Shown: positions 18,144 through 27,388, numbered from the stretch's first letter. The stretch: DNA of 64,000 nt from Alcanivorax sp. (GCF_002726155.1 NZ_PBSH01000004.1:80713-144712); one strand, 5' to 3'. Translations and numbers: made by a program. Notes: generated by a model from the sequence alone, not told the origin.

Positions 18144-18220
18144 CGGAGTATAGCTCAGCTTGGTAGAGTACTACGTTCGGGACGTAGGGGTCGCAGGTTC
18201 GAATCCTGCTACTCCGACCA
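18144..18220 (+). tRNA. tRNA-Pro (anticodon CGG)
   Basis: A 77-base cloverleaf with encoded CCA. The acceptor stem CGGAGTA pairs with TACTCCG and starts with C as in bacterial proline tRNAs. D-arm AGCTCAGCTTGGTAGAGT, anticodon stem CTACG/CGTAG with loop TTCGGGA, and GGTTCGAATCC in the T arm are all canonical. Confidence 0.95.
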
Positions 18221-18247
18221 AATAAACCCCTGACATGAAGGGGTAAC

Positions 18248-18274
18248 AAAAAGGCCGCGAAAGCGGCCTTTTTT
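18248..18274 (+). terminator. Intrinsic terminator after tRNA-Pro
   Basis: AAAAAGGCCGC, loop GAAA, GCGGCCTTTTTT: an 11-bp stem ending in a T run, 27 bases after the tRNA. Confidence 0.9.
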
Positions 18275-18290
18275 GTGTCTGGCGGTGGGG

Positions 18291-18369
18291 TCTCTGTGCC
18301 CTTGGGCAACCACGACCTATACGCGGTGTTCGCTCGCTTGTAGGTTGAATTCACCCAAGGGTACAGAGA
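18291..18369. repeat. 79-base imperfect palindrome next to tRNA-Pro
   Basis: TCTCTGTGCCCTTGGG (18291-18306) and CCCAAGGGTACAGAGA (18354-18369) pair over 16 bases with a single G-T position, and shorter complementarity (CAACC / GGTTG) continues inside. The size and palindromic form are those of small dispersed extragenic repeats. It ends 64 bases from the stop of the PEBP-like gene. Confidence 0.55.
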
Positions 18370-18433
18370 GCCTGACAAGCGTAATCCAACACTCACAGTG
18401 AAACGCTTTCAACACCAACGAGGGTTGCGCCAC

Positions 18434-19066
18434 TTACCCTTCAGCCAAACGCGGATTCAACGTATAGCTCACCGTCAGGCTGGCCTGATCCAGTGCATGC
18501 GACTTGATCTGTTCAGCCAGTGCAGCACCGCTCAGATCCTTGCCCTCCGGCAGCGTGTCCACATCCAGTGCATAGACCGTAAAGACATAGCGGTGCACTG
18601 TGCTGTCATTCCACGGCGGACAAGGGCCGTCGTAACCGAAGTACTGACCTTCCATGTCTGCGTCACCCGCAAACCAGCCCGTGTAGTCATTAAGCCCATG
18701 GCGCTGCCCGTCCGGCGCCGCCGGGCCGCGTTTTCCTTTCGGGGTGACGCTGTCGCAATGGCTGCCTTCGCGAATTTCACTCTGGTCCGCAGGAATGTTG
18801 AACAAGGTCCAATGGTAAAAATCTACCCGCGGCAGGCTGGCCGGCACTTCCCGGTCTTCCTGGTTTACATCATCGGCCGCACTGGGCGCGTCCGGGTCCA
18901 GGCACACCACCGCAAAGGAGCGCGTCCCTTCCGGGGCTCCCTTCCAGGCCAGATGCGGGTTGATGTTGCTCGACAGGGATACATGGGTATCCGGGTCGAT
19001 CACCGCAAAGGCAAATTTTTCCGGAATCGGTGCCTGGTCGGTGAGGCTGTTGCTAAGTAACTGCAT
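18434..19066 (-). CDS. YbhB/YbcL-family (PEBP-like) protein
   Basis: A 210-residue member of the phosphatidylethanolamine-binding protein / Raf-kinase-inhibitor-like family. Motifs seen are SSNINPHLAWKGAPEGTRSFAV, CLDPDAPS (the DPDAP anion-pocket motif), DFYHWTLFNIP and the later YDGPCPPWNDSTVHRYVFTVYALD (GxxPP and HRY elements). Bacterial members are cytoplasmic or periplasmic; none has a firmly known role. There is no signal peptide here. An AGGAG precedes the ATG. It is an isolated gene on the minus strand. Confidence 0.85.
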   Translation of the reverse strand: MQLLSNSLTDQAPIPEKFAFAVIDPDTHVSLSSNINPHLAWKGAPEGTRSFAVVCLDPDAPSAADDVNQEDREVPASLPRVDFYHWTLFNIPADQSEIREGSHCDSVTPKGKRGPAAPDGQRHGLNDYTGWFAGDADMEGQYFGYDGPCPPWNDSTVHRYVFTVYALDVDTLPEGKDLSGAALAEQIKSHALDQASLTVSYTLNPRLAEG

Positions 19067-19177
19067 CGGTAAGCTCTCCTTGTTGCACTACATGCATACT
19101 CTATCAGGCATGCGGGTGATAACGGGGAATTCAAGTTGCCGGATGCTCTGCCCGTGGAACACTAAGCGGTCAATCGA

Positions 19178-19693
19178 CTAATCGTCGGCCATCAGGGGAA
19201 ACTGCGCCAGCGGCTGATAGCTCGGAAACGGCTCGCCCAACTCACTGCGGTACAACATCAACGTATTGACGGGTAGCACCCAGTCTCCAATGGCCTTGAA
19301 AGGCGTCTGCGTCGGCCCCGGTTTGGCCAGCGTAATATGGGGGCGAAACGGCCGCGCCTCCGGCGAGAAACCGTAGCCCTGAAGACACAACCAAAGGTCA
19401 TGGTGTAGCTGCTTGAGCGCCGGGCACGCGGCACCGGTCAGCGCCATAAACGGGCCCTGCTCCCGGGGAAACGGCTCACAACGGTTGAGCAACTGCTGAA
19501 ACGGTGGATTCCCGCCAGCGAGCTCTGTCAGCGAGCCATGCAGCTGGCTCAAAGCCGATGGGGTCTGCTCCCCCAGGAACGCCAGTGTCAGGTGCAGGTT
19601 GGCTATGGGGGTCGCTCGGCCCATGCTGTGGGACAATGTCACACACTGGTCTGCCAGTGCGTCAGTGACCGGAATCCCGATAAAACAGCGCAT
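19178..19693 (-). CDS. thpR: RNA 2',3'-cyclic phosphodiesterase
   Basis: A 171-residue protein of the 2H phosphoesterase family (formerly LigT). It opens 2',3'-cyclic phosphate RNA ends to 2'-phosphomonoesters. The two catalytic HxTx motifs are present as NLHLTLAFLG (residues about 33-42) and RPHITLAKPG (about 127-136). The N-terminus MRCFIGIPV is typical. It stands alone between the PEBP-like gene and the divergent EamA transporter, with no visible operon partner. Confidence 0.88.
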   Translation of the reverse strand: MRCFIGIPVTDALADQCVTLSHSMGRATPIANLHLTLAFLGEQTPSALSQLHGSLTELAGGNPPFQQLLNRCEPFPREQGPFMALTGAACPALKQLHHDLWLCLQGYGFSPEARPFRPHITLAKPGPTQTPFKAIGDWVLPVNTLMLYRSELGEPFPSYQPLAQFPLMADD

Positions 19694-19919
19694 GTGTCCT
19701 CTTTGACCTCCCAGTCGATGGCATGGCGTCCCGACAGGGACAGCGGTAGAATGCCGCCCCGGCTGGCCGGAACCCTGAACGTATTCGGATTAGAGCTTCG
19801 CAGCTCAGGCTATCAGCTCGGCCACTATGCGAACATGACAACAAACACGCTCTGCGTGCCGAACAGTCTGACCGTTTTCTCTTCAGCCCCTTCACACCTT
19901 CACCCGCGGACGCCGCCCA

Positions 19920-20765
19920 ATGAAAGATCAACCACTAAAGGGTGCCTTGCTGCTGATACTCGGGGAAGGCCTGCTGGCGGTAATGGCTGCCATGATCAAG
20001 CACTTGTCTGATCACCTCGACACCGAAGTCATCGTGTTTGCCCGTAACCTTTTCGGACTGATGTTCCTGCTACCGATTATCGCCACTCGCGGCGGCTTTG
20101 GGCAGTTGCGAACCCGCTTTGTGCATCTGCACCTGATCCGTGCTTTCACCGGCGTCAGTGCCATGTTTTGTTTCTTTTACGCCATTGGGCATATTGCCTT
20201 GGCAGAGGCCGTACTGGTCAAAATGACGGTGCCGTTTTTCCTGCCGGTCATCGCCTGGCTATGGCTCAGTGAACGGATTGGATTACATACCTGGCTGGCC
20301 ATCATCGCCGGTTTTATCGGCGTTGCCATCATTATGCGCGCCGGCCAGGGTCACATTGACCCGGTGATGTGGGTGGCCCTGGCCGGCGCGGCCATCATGA
20401 GCATTGCCAAAGTCAGCATCCGGCGCATGGCGGTTTCCGAGCCCGCCCAGCGGGTAGTGTTCTACTTTGCTCTGTTTGCCACGCTGTTTTCATCCCTGCC
20501 TTTGCTGTGGGCCACCACCCTGCCTGCGGGTACCGATTACCTCTGGCTTCTCGCCATCGGCCTGGTGGCCACCGGCGGACAATACGCCATGACCACCGCC
20601 TACCAGATTGCCCGGCCCGGCCAGGTCGGTGTCTACAATTACTCCTCCGTAATCTGGGCGGCATTGCTTGGCTGGATGTTCTGGGGGGAAACCCTGGTGC
20701 TGACTACCGTTCTTGGCACCTTACTGATCGTGGCCGCCGGGATCTGGAATCTCAAGTCCCGTTAG
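19920..20765 (+). CDS. EamA/DMT-family transporter
   Basis: A 281-residue inner-membrane protein with about ten transmembrane helices arranged as two EamA repeats (residues about 5-135 and 145-280). Seen are GALLLILGEGLLAVMAAMIK in helix 1, the RNLFGLMFLLP segment in helix 2 and the paired YNYSSVIWAALLGWMFWGE near the C-terminus. DMT proteins of this type export small metabolites or drugs; the substrate cannot be told. No clear ribosome site precedes the ATG. Confidence 0.82.
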   Translation: MKDQPLKGALLLILGEGLLAVMAAMIKHLSDHLDTEVIVFARNLFGLMFLLPIIATRGGFGQLRTRFVHLHLIRAFTGVSAMFCFFYAIGHIALAEAVLVKMTVPFFLPVIAWLWLSERIGLHTWLAIIAGFIGVAIIMRAGQGHIDPVMWVALAGAAIMSIAKVSIRRMAVSEPAQRVVFYFALFATLFSSLPLLWATTLPAGTDYLWLLAIGLVATGGQYAMTTAYQIARPGQVGVYNYSSVIWAALLGWMFWGETLVLTTVLGTLLIVAAGIWNLKSR

Positions 20766-20927
20766 GAAACCCGCTCAGATTCGAAAAATGGCCCATTCAG
20801 AAGGCTATTTTCGCTGCATATCCCCTATGCTTGGCCCAGCTTGGGCAAGGCAGTCTCCTTTTCGCTTCCCCACACAGGGAAAACGAAAAGAGCCTTGAAG
20901 GTGACGCCATACAACGGAGAGTTCGGC

Positions 20928-21884
20928 ATGAAACCGAAGCACCTGTTTCTTTTTATTTTGTGTACTTTCTTTTTGAATGGCTGCGAAGACGCAGCACGCT
21001 GGGCCTATGACAATGGCCTGAGCATGGAGAAAAGCCGCGCCGGTCTGGAAGACCAGACCCTGACAACGGCGGACGGCATCGAGTGGCATCTGCTTGCCAG
21101 TGAGCAAAACAGTAACGACACCACCGACAAAGAAGCCGTATTACTGATCCACGGCTTCAGCGCGGATTCCAGCAACTGGATTCGCTTTGCCAACGAACTG
21201 GAAGGTGACTTCTTTTTTGTCATCCCGGACCTGCCAGGCCATGGCGAAACCACCCGCACACTCAATCTGGATTACACCATGGGTGCCCAGGCAACACGCC
21301 TGCTAACGCTGATGGGTGCGCTCGATATCCAACAGTTTCATGTGGCCGGCAATTCCATGGGCGGCGCCATTTCCCTGGCTATCGCCCAACAGGCGCCAGA
21401 GCGCGTGCTTTCCATGGGCCTGGTGGACTCTGCTGGCCTGACTCGCCAGACCGAGGAATTCAAAAATGTTCTCGCCAAGAGTGAGAGCAACCCACTGATC
21501 CCGCACAAGGCTGAACAATTCCAGACCACATTGAAATGGGCCATGGAAGAACCGCCTTACATGCCCGGATTTTTTATCGACATCATGGGGCAAAAAAAAG
21601 CGGAGAACGCGGATGTGGCTGAAAAAGTATGGGGGGATCTGATGGACGATCCAGGCATGGGGCTCGAGGACAAGAATGTGCTGCCCACTATTCAAACACC
21701 GACCCTGGTACTCTGGGGGCGCGAAGACCGCTTGCTTGGCGTGGATAATGTGGCTGCCTTTCTCGAGGAATTACCACAATCCCGCGCGGTGATTCTTGAC
21801 GGCATTGGCCATGTCCCCATGGCTGAAGCACCCGGCAAAAGCGCCGATGCCTTCCGTGCCTTCTGGCGCGAAGCACGCCCCTGA
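20928..21884 (+). CDS. Lipase-like alpha/beta-hydrolase lipoprotein
   Basis: A 318-residue hydrolase with a lipoprotein signal (MKPKHLFLFILCTFFLNGC, Cys at 19). The alpha/beta-hydrolase fold shows the oxyanion motif LIHGFSADSSNW, the nucleophile elbow GNSMGG (Ser), an acid in LWGREDRLL and the His in GIGHVPMAEAP, so the triad is complete. It resembles Moraxella Lip3-type and monoacylglycerol lipases, suggesting ester hydrolysis at the cell envelope. The GGAGAG site before the ATG at 20928 fixes the start; an upstream in-frame start would bury the signal peptide. Confidence 0.82.
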   Translation: MKPKHLFLFILCTFFLNGCEDAARWAYDNGLSMEKSRAGLEDQTLTTADGIEWHLLASEQNSNDTTDKEAVLLIHGFSADSSNWIRFANELEGDFFFVIPDLPGHGETTRTLNLDYTMGAQATRLLTLMGALDIQQFHVAGNSMGGAISLAIAQQAPERVLSMGLVDSAGLTRQTEEFKNVLAKSESNPLIPHKAEQFQTTLKWAMEEPPYMPGFFIDIMGQKKAENADVAEKVWGDLMDDPGMGLEDKNVLPTIQTPTLVLWGREDRLLGVDNVAAFLEELPQSRAVILDGIGHVPMAEAPGKSADAFRAFWREARP

Positions 21885-21905
21885 AATACTGCTGCCCCCA
21901 GCTGA

Positions 21906-23150
21906 TCAACCTCCGCCGGCGCGCTGCTCCGGCGGAGTCCAGTCAAACGGCACCTGATAACTCATCAGGAAACCACCCAGCGTAATCAGCACCCGGGAAA
22001 TGCCAATATAGGAATCGGGAATACTGATGCGCTCTTCCCGGAACCGGTTCATCAATTCGCCCATGGCGCCTATCGGCCCCTGTTCATTGAGGCGGTCAGT
22101 CAGAACATAGAGCGCCAGCTCTTTCAGGGTTTCCGGGCTACCACCCTTGAATCCGGCTTGCACGAAAAGCTCACCGATATCCACCGGCCCCTCAAAGCCC
22201 ATCAAACCATATAGCAGACGGGAGTAACGGCGCACCTCATCGGCGGTGAGCACCCCGATCGCGCCATAATCCAGAATCACCACCTGCTCGTCTTCATTCA
22301 CCAGAAAGTTGCCTGGATGCGGATCTGCCTGGTAGACGCCAAACCGGGTGACCTGCTGAAGATAGCTGGTCAACAACACCCCCAGCAGATCCTGGGCTTT
22401 TTCAGAGTGGGCATCCAGGTAATTACGCAACCGCTGCCCGCCTTCCCAGCTGGTCACCAACACCGTCTCACCGCACAAACCCTCAATGATATCCGGGATG
22501 CGAATGCGTTCGTGATGGGGCTGGCGGGAAAAACGCAACGTGTTCGCGGCTTCGTTGCGGAAATCCAGCTCCATGGCCGTCATGATCAGCAACTGCTCAA
22601 TGGCCTGCTGCAGGTCGAATTCACGAAAGGTGGGGGCCACCAGCGCCGCCACTGCCTGAAAGACTTTGGCATCTTGCTCAAAGACTTTCTTCACACCCGG
22701 CAAACGCACCTTGATGGCAACCTCACGGCCATCCTTGAGCTGTGCGCGGTGTACCTGAGCAATGGACGCCACCGCCACTGGTGTTTCATCGAGCCAGGTA
22801 AATTGCTCACGCCAGTCACTGCCCCAGGAACGTCGCAGTCTTTTTTCAATCAACGGGAAAGGAACAGGTTGGGCATCATTCTGCAGCTGCTGGAATGCTT
22901 CGATATATTCCAGCGGCAACACATCAGGTCGACAGCTGAAAAATTGGGCGGCCTTGACCCAGAAAGCCCCATTGCGACGGCACAGTGCCACCAGAATTCG
23001 TGCCCCGCGACGATGGCAAGCAGTCTTATCCTCACTGCGCAGACTGGACGCATACACCGCCCCGATTCTGGCCACCGCAGCAACAGCACGAATATACCGC
23101 GAACGCCCGGCAGCCAGACCGCCCAGGCCCACGATGCCTTTTCTGATCAT
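21906..23150 (-). CDS. ABC1/UbiB-family atypical kinase, variant KxGQ motif
   Basis: A 414-residue ABC1 (ADCK/UbiB) protein. It shows VASIAQVHRA, the ATP-lysine strand VAIKVRLPG, the catalytic YQADPHPGNFLV and metal-binding LDYGAIG. The family's N-terminal KxGQ motif is altered to VKAAQFFSCRP, with Ala where Gly is usual. UbiB-like proteins are tied to coenzyme Q synthesis or lipid handling as ATPases rather than protein kinases. No C-terminal membrane helices are visible, unlike UbiB itself. Its stop lies 22 bases from that of the convergent lipase gene. Confidence 0.82.
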   Translation of the reverse strand: MIRKGIVGLGGLAAGRSRYIRAVAAVARIGAVYASSLRSEDKTACHRRGARILVALCRRNGAFWVKAAQFFSCRPDVLPLEYIEAFQQLQNDAQPVPFPLIEKRLRRSWGSDWREQFTWLDETPVAVASIAQVHRAQLKDGREVAIKVRLPGVKKVFEQDAKVFQAVAALVAPTFREFDLQQAIEQLLIMTAMELDFRNEAANTLRFSRQPHHERIRIPDIIEGLCGETVLVTSWEGGQRLRNYLDAHSEKAQDLLGVLLTSYLQQVTRFGVYQADPHPGNFLVNEDEQVVILDYGAIGVLTADEVRRYSRLLYGLMGFEGPVDIGELFVQAGFKGGSPETLKELALYVLTDRLNEQGPIGAMGELMNRFREERISIPDSYIGISRVLITLGGFLMSYQVPFDWTPPEQRAGGG

Positions 23151-23260
23151 TCTGTTTTTGTCACTCGTATCGCCATTCCTGCATTATGCCTGTGATTTCA
23201 TACTTGAATCACAGGGGGCTTGACCGTACTGTTTCCAAACTTTGCCGCTGGTGAACAATT

Positions 23261-23896
23261 ATGTCAGGAACAGTTATACGTGCTGGAGACCCCCATACCA
23301 TTCGCACTCGCGGCATTACCCTGCTGCGTTCCGGCCACAAGGAAGTCCGCCGGCTGAAACGGGCCAACCACACGCCATCAATTCACGGTAATAAAGTGTG
23401 GAATTCCAGCTACCTGATCATGGATCACCTGACCAAACGGAAGCTGTCCGCTGATGAGCATTTGATGGATATCGGCTGCGGCTGGGGACCGCTGTCCATT
23501 TTCACGGCAAAACGCTTTGGCTGCCGGGTGACCGCGGTGGATGCGGACCCGGACGTGTACCCCTATCTGGATTTGCATGCCAGCATCAACAAGGTGGATG
23601 TTACGCCGCTCCAGGCCCGCTTCGAGAAGCTGACACAGGCCCGGCTGGCTGATGTGGATATCGTCGCCGGTGCGGATATCTGTTTCTGGGATGAACTAAC
23701 CCCGGTGCTCTATAACCTGATTCGCCGCAGCCTGCGCGCTGGCGTCAAACAAATCATCATTGCCGACCCGGGCCGCTCCCCGTTCTACGCCCTGGCGGAG
23801 AAATGCGAAGCCGGTAAGCTCAACAGCCGCGTGGTAGAGCGCCGCACGAAAACCCCCAGAGCCTTGTGCGCGGATCTGTTAATCATCGACAATTGA
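23261..23896 (+). CDS. Class I SAM-dependent methyltransferase
   Basis: A 211-residue methyltransferase. The SAM-binding motif I is LMDIGCGWGPLSIFTAKRFG (residues about 68-87), followed by the acidic loop VTAVDADPDVY. VDIVAGADICFWDEL occupies the motif IV position, which in related methyltransferases acting on protein or small-molecule N atoms carries the substrate residues. The substrate is unknown. It starts 111 bases from the divergent ABC1 kinase gene and ends 54 bases before the second lon gene. Confidence 0.75.
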   Translation: MSGTVIRAGDPHTIRTRGITLLRSGHKEVRRLKRANHTPSIHGNKVWNSSYLIMDHLTKRKLSADEHLMDIGCGWGPLSIFTAKRFGCRVTAVDADPDVYPYLDLHASINKVDVTPLQARFEKLTQARLADVDIVAGADICFWDELTPVLYNLIRRSLRAGVKQIIIADPGRSPFYALAEKCEAGKLNSRVVERRTKTPRALCADLLIIDN

Positions 23897-23950
23897 ATTT
23901 TCCCGCCTCGCCACCATGTTCTTTCCACGGACCATGGAAGTGACAGGATT

Positions 23951-26350
23951 ATGACTGACAACGATAGCGCCCATCCCCATACCGACAAACCCAATGCTGA
24001 GAATAGTGAATCGCACGCCGGCGGTCTTGCTGTACCAAACCACACGCCGCCCCAGCGCATTTACCTGATCCCGGTCAAACACCGGCCCTTTATGCCGGGG
24101 CTGGTGCAGCCAGTGATGCTCGACAAAGAACGCTGGCAGCAAACCCTGGAGCGGGTCAGCCAGACGCCGCACCAGTCTCTGGGGCTGGTGTACGTGGGGG
24201 AAAAGAACCCGGACTCGGTAACCGCCGAGGATTTTCCCGAGTTCGGCTGTCTGGTAAAAGTCCATGCCCTCAATGAAGAAAACGACCAGTTTCAGCTGGT
24301 TGCCCAAGGTACCGCGCGCTTTCGCATTAACAGCTGGTTAAACCGAAAACACCCGTTTATGGCGGATGTAAGCTACCCGGAGCCCCGCGCCGAAGCCGAT
24401 GAAACCATCCGCGCCTACGGAATGGCGATCATCAACACCATCAAGGAATTGCTGCCGCTTAACCCGCTCTACAACGAAGGGCTGCGCCACTACCTGCAAA
24501 ATTTCTCGCCCAGCGAACCCTCGCCACTTACCGATTTTGCCGCCGCACTCACCAGTGCCAACGGTGTAGAGCTGCAAACCATTCTGGAAACTGTGCCGCT
24601 GAAGCCGCGCATGGAGAAAGTCCTCACACTGGTAAAAAAGGAGCTTGAGGTTGCCCGGCTGCAAAGCGAAATTTCCGACGAGGTCAACGAGAAGGTCAGC
24701 CAGCATCAGCGCGAATTCTTTCTCCGCGAACAGCTGAAAATCATTCAGCGTGAACTGGGCCTGAGCAAGGACGACAAGACCGCCGAAGCAGATGCCTTCC
24801 GTGAACGCATGGAAGCCCTCTCGCCCCCGGAGCCGGTACAAAAACGCTTCGACGATGAATTACAGAAACTGTCCGTGCTGGAAACCGGCTCACCAGAGTA
24901 TGGCGTAACCCGTAACTACCTGGACTGGCTGACCAGCGTCCCCTGGGGCCAGTACAGCGATGACAATCTGGACCTGGGCCATGCCCAGAAAGTGCTCGGC
25001 GAACACCACAGCGGGCTGGATGATGTGAAAGACCGCATCATCGAATTTCTCGCCGTGGGCGCCCTGCGCGGTGAAGTGAAGGGCTCCATCATTCTGCTGG
25101 TGGGGCCGCCTGGCGTGGGCAAGACCAGTATCGGCAAGTCCATCGCCGATGCCCTGGATCGCCAGTTCTACCGGTTCAGCCTGGGCGGCATGCGCGACGA
25201 AGCAGAAATCAAAGGCCACCGGCGCACCTACATCGGCGCCATGCCCGGCAAACTGGTCCAGGCGTTGAAAGAAACCGGCACCAGCAACCCCGTAATCATG
25301 CTTGATGAAGTCGACAAGCTGGGACAATCGTTTCAGGGCGATCCGGCTTCCGCACTTCTGGAAGTACTCGACCCGGAACAAAATCAGGACTTCCTGGATC
25401 ATTATCTGGATGAACGCCTGGACCTGAGCCACGCCCTGTTTATCTGTACGGCCAACACCTTGGACAGCATTCCCGGCCCCCTGCTCGATCGCATGGAAGT
25501 GATCCGTCTCTCTGGTTATATCACCGAAGAGAAAGTGGCCATCGCCCGGCAACACCTGTGGCCTCGCTCCCTGGAGCGGGCCGGCGTCAAACCGGGGCAG
25601 CTGCGCATCAGCGACAGCGCCCTGCGTCATGTCGTGGAAGGCTATGCCCGTGAAGCCGGGGTACGAAACCTGGAAAAGCAACTCAACAAGATCATCCGCA
25701 AAGCTGCGGTGAAACTGTTGGCTGGCGAGAAGAAGCTCAGCATCTCCGGCAAGAACCTGACCGATTTCCTCGGCCAACCGTATTTCCAGACAGAGAAAAC
25801 CCAACGCGGTGTGGGTGTTGTTACCGGGCTCGCGTGGACCGCCATGGGCGGCGCCACCTTGTCCATTGAAGCCAATCAGGTACACAGCAAACAACGAGGC
25901 TTCAAGCTCACCGGGCAACTGGGCGATGTGATGAAAGAATCCGCCGAGATCGCCTACAGCTACGTGGCGAGCAATCTGTCGCAGTTCTCTCTGAACCCGG
26001 AGCAGCTCGACGAGGCCTTCCTGCATCTGCATGTTCCTGAAGGGGCAACGCCTAAAGACGGACCCAGCGCTGGCGTCACCATGGCCACAGCCCTGCTTTC
26101 CCTGCTGATGAAAAAGCGGGTGCCCCGCAAAGTTGCCATGACCGGGGAGCTGACGCTCACTGGGCAAGTATTGGCGGTTGGCGGCATTCGCGAAAAAGTC
26201 ATCGCAGCCCGTCGCGTGGGTATCAAGGAAGTCATTCTTCCGGAAGCCTGTCGCCGGGATTTTGATGAACTGCCCGACTACCTGAAACAGGGACTCACCG
26301 TCCATTTTGCCGAGCAGTACAGCGATGTCTTCCGCACCCTCTGGCGCTGA
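23951..26350 (+). CDS. Lon-type ATP-dependent protease, second copy
   Basis: A 799-residue LonA-type protease distinct from the housekeeping Lon at 57.7-60.1 kb. The order is N-terminal LON substrate domain (from RIYLIPVKHRPFMPGL), AAA+ module with Walker A GPPGVGKTSIGKS (about residue 385) and Walker B VIMLDEVDKL, then the protease domain with Ser in KDGPSAGVTMATAL (about 706) and Lys in REKVIAARRVG (about 749). A 30-residue polar N-terminal extension precedes the LON domain. Pseudomonas species also carry a second Lon (AsrA type), with a stress-related role. The stop overlaps the next gene by 26 bases. Confidence 0.9.
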   Translation: MTDNDSAHPHTDKPNAENSESHAGGLAVPNHTPPQRIYLIPVKHRPFMPGLVQPVMLDKERWQQTLERVSQTPHQSLGLVYVGEKNPDSVTAEDFPEFGCLVKVHALNEENDQFQLVAQGTARFRINSWLNRKHPFMADVSYPEPRAEADETIRAYGMAIINTIKELLPLNPLYNEGLRHYLQNFSPSEPSPLTDFAAALTSANGVELQTILETVPLKPRMEKVLTLVKKELEVARLQSEISDEVNEKVSQHQREFFLREQLKIIQRELGLSKDDKTAEADAFRERMEALSPPEPVQKRFDDELQKLSVLETGSPEYGVTRNYLDWLTSVPWGQYSDDNLDLGHAQKVLGEHHSGLDDVKDRIIEFLAVGALRGEVKGSIILLVGPPGVGKTSIGKSIADALDRQFYRFSLGGMRDEAEIKGHRRTYIGAMPGKLVQALKETGTSNPVIMLDEVDKLGQSFQGDPASALLEVLDPEQNQDFLDHYLDERLDLSHALFICTANTLDSIPGPLLDRMEVIRLSGYITEEKVAIARQHLWPRSLERAGVKPGQLRISDSALRHVVEGYAREAGVRNLEKQLNKIIRKAAVKLLAGEKKLSISGKNLTDFLGQPYFQTEKTQRGVGVVTGLAWTAMGGATLSIEANQVHSKQRGFKLTGQLGDVMKESAEIAYSYVASNLSQFSLNPEQLDEAFLHLHVPEGATPKDGPSAGVTMATALLSLLMKKRVPRKVAMTGELTLTGQVLAVGGIREKVIAARRVGIKEVILPEACRRDFDELPDYLKQGLTVHFAEQYSDVFRTLWR

Positions 26351-27014
26351 GAGCGCTCCCTACTACATCGTCCCCCTGTGCCATGAGCGCGTGGGGACGC
26401 TGTACCGGGATGACCATATTCTGCTGATCAATAAACCCGCTTACCTGCTAAGCGTGCCCGGCCGTGCAGCGGAGAATAAGGACTGCGCTGTGCGCCGATT
26501 GCAGGCGCAGTATCCGGACATTCGACTGGTACACCGCCTGGACCTGGACACCTCCGGCATCATGGTGTTTGCGCTCACTGCCCAGGCGCAAAGCCGATTG
26601 AGCCGGTTATTCCAGCTTCGTACCGTACAGAAACGCTACCAGGCCGTTGTGCATGGCCTTGTGGAGCATGACAACGGCAAGATCGAACTGCCGTTGATTG
26701 CGGACTGGCCAAATCGTCCCTTGCAGAAGGTGTGTCACGAGACCGGCAAGAATGCATTGACGCACTATCGCGTGCTGGAACGGGATATTCCGGGTAACCG
26801 GACTCGCCTGCTACTCAGCCCGGTGACCGGTCGCAGCCACCAGCTGCGTATTCACTGCCGGGAACTTGGCCACCCGATCATTGGCTGCGACATGTACGCG
26901 CCACCAGACGTTGAAGCGCTCAGCCCGCGTTTACTGCTGCATGCAGAATGGCTGGCGTTTAATCACCCCATAACGGGCCTGTGGCAGGAGTTCACTTCTC
27001 CTTGCCCGTTTTGA
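26325..27014 (+). CDS. RluA-family pseudouridine synthase
   Basis: A 229-residue enzyme that isomerises uridine to pseudouridine in RNA. The catalytic motif is LVHRLDLDTSGIMVFALT (Asp in HRLDLDTSG), preceded by YRDDHILLINKPAYLLSVPG and followed by LLSPVTGRSHQLRIHCRELGHPIIGC, all RluA-family signatures. There is no S4 domain. The target base cannot be decided; RluA-type and TruC-type are both possible. The ATG at 26325 lies inside the end of the second lon gene, so the two are probably translated from one message. Confidence 0.85.
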   Translation: MSSAPSGAESAPYYIVPLCHERVGTLYRDDHILLINKPAYLLSVPGRAAENKDCAVRRLQAQYPDIRLVHRLDLDTSGIMVFALTAQAQSRLSRLFQLRTVQKRYQAVVHGLVEHDNGKIELPLIADWPNRPLQKVCHETGKNALTHYRVLERDIPGNRTRLLLSPVTGRSHQLRIHCRELGHPIIGCDMYAPPDVEALSPRLLLHAEWLAFNHPITGLWQEFTSPCPF

Positions 27015-27064
27015 GGCTCAACACGCACCGTGTTTCATTCAACCGCGGATACGGCCTTGACGAT

Positions 27065-27388
27065 TCAGGTCCACTCGTCCCCGTAATCGTGGAACAGCTC
27101 GTCACCCGCCTTGATTTTTTTCAGCGCGACCACTGTTAAATCATCGTAATAGGCCACATTGGCGTGCTTGTTGTGGTTGATGTAACGCAAATCGCACAAC
27201 ACGCGGTAGCGCTCCTCACCCTCATCATCCAGCCACAACACATAAGGCCCGCTGCCCTTGGCGCGCTTTACCCGGCACTGGCCCAGTTCCGTGTTACGGA
27301 CAATGTCCCGGCGGGCAAAAAGGCCGCGCCCGTGTACCTGGCTGTCGCGCACTTCAACCAGATCATCGCGTAAATAGTGTTCAGACAT
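27065..27388 (-). CDS. Minimal stand-alone SET-domain protein
   Basis: A 107-residue protein that is almost entirely a SET domain. VHGRGLFARRDIVRNTELG corresponds to the N-terminal SET segment, LRYINHNKHANVAYYDD to the RxxNHxxxxN core, and IKAGDELFHDYGDEW to the C-terminal GEEL-xxDY motif. SET domains transfer methyl groups from SAM to protein lysines. The pre- and post-SET parts are absent. The substrate is unknown; ribosomal or nucleoid proteins are guesses. It faces the second UbiB-like gene divergently, with 165 bases between them. Confidence 0.8.
   Translation of the reverse strand: MSEHYLRDDLVEVRDSQVHGRGLFARRDIVRNTELGQCRVKRAKGSGPYVLWLDDEGEERYRVLCDLRYINHNKHANVAYYDDLTVVALKKIKAGDELFHDYGDEWT

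Noticed and set aside
24890..26305. 471-residue open frame antisense to the second lon
   Set aside because: The opposite strand encodes intact Lon motifs across the whole span; no family resemblance on this strand.
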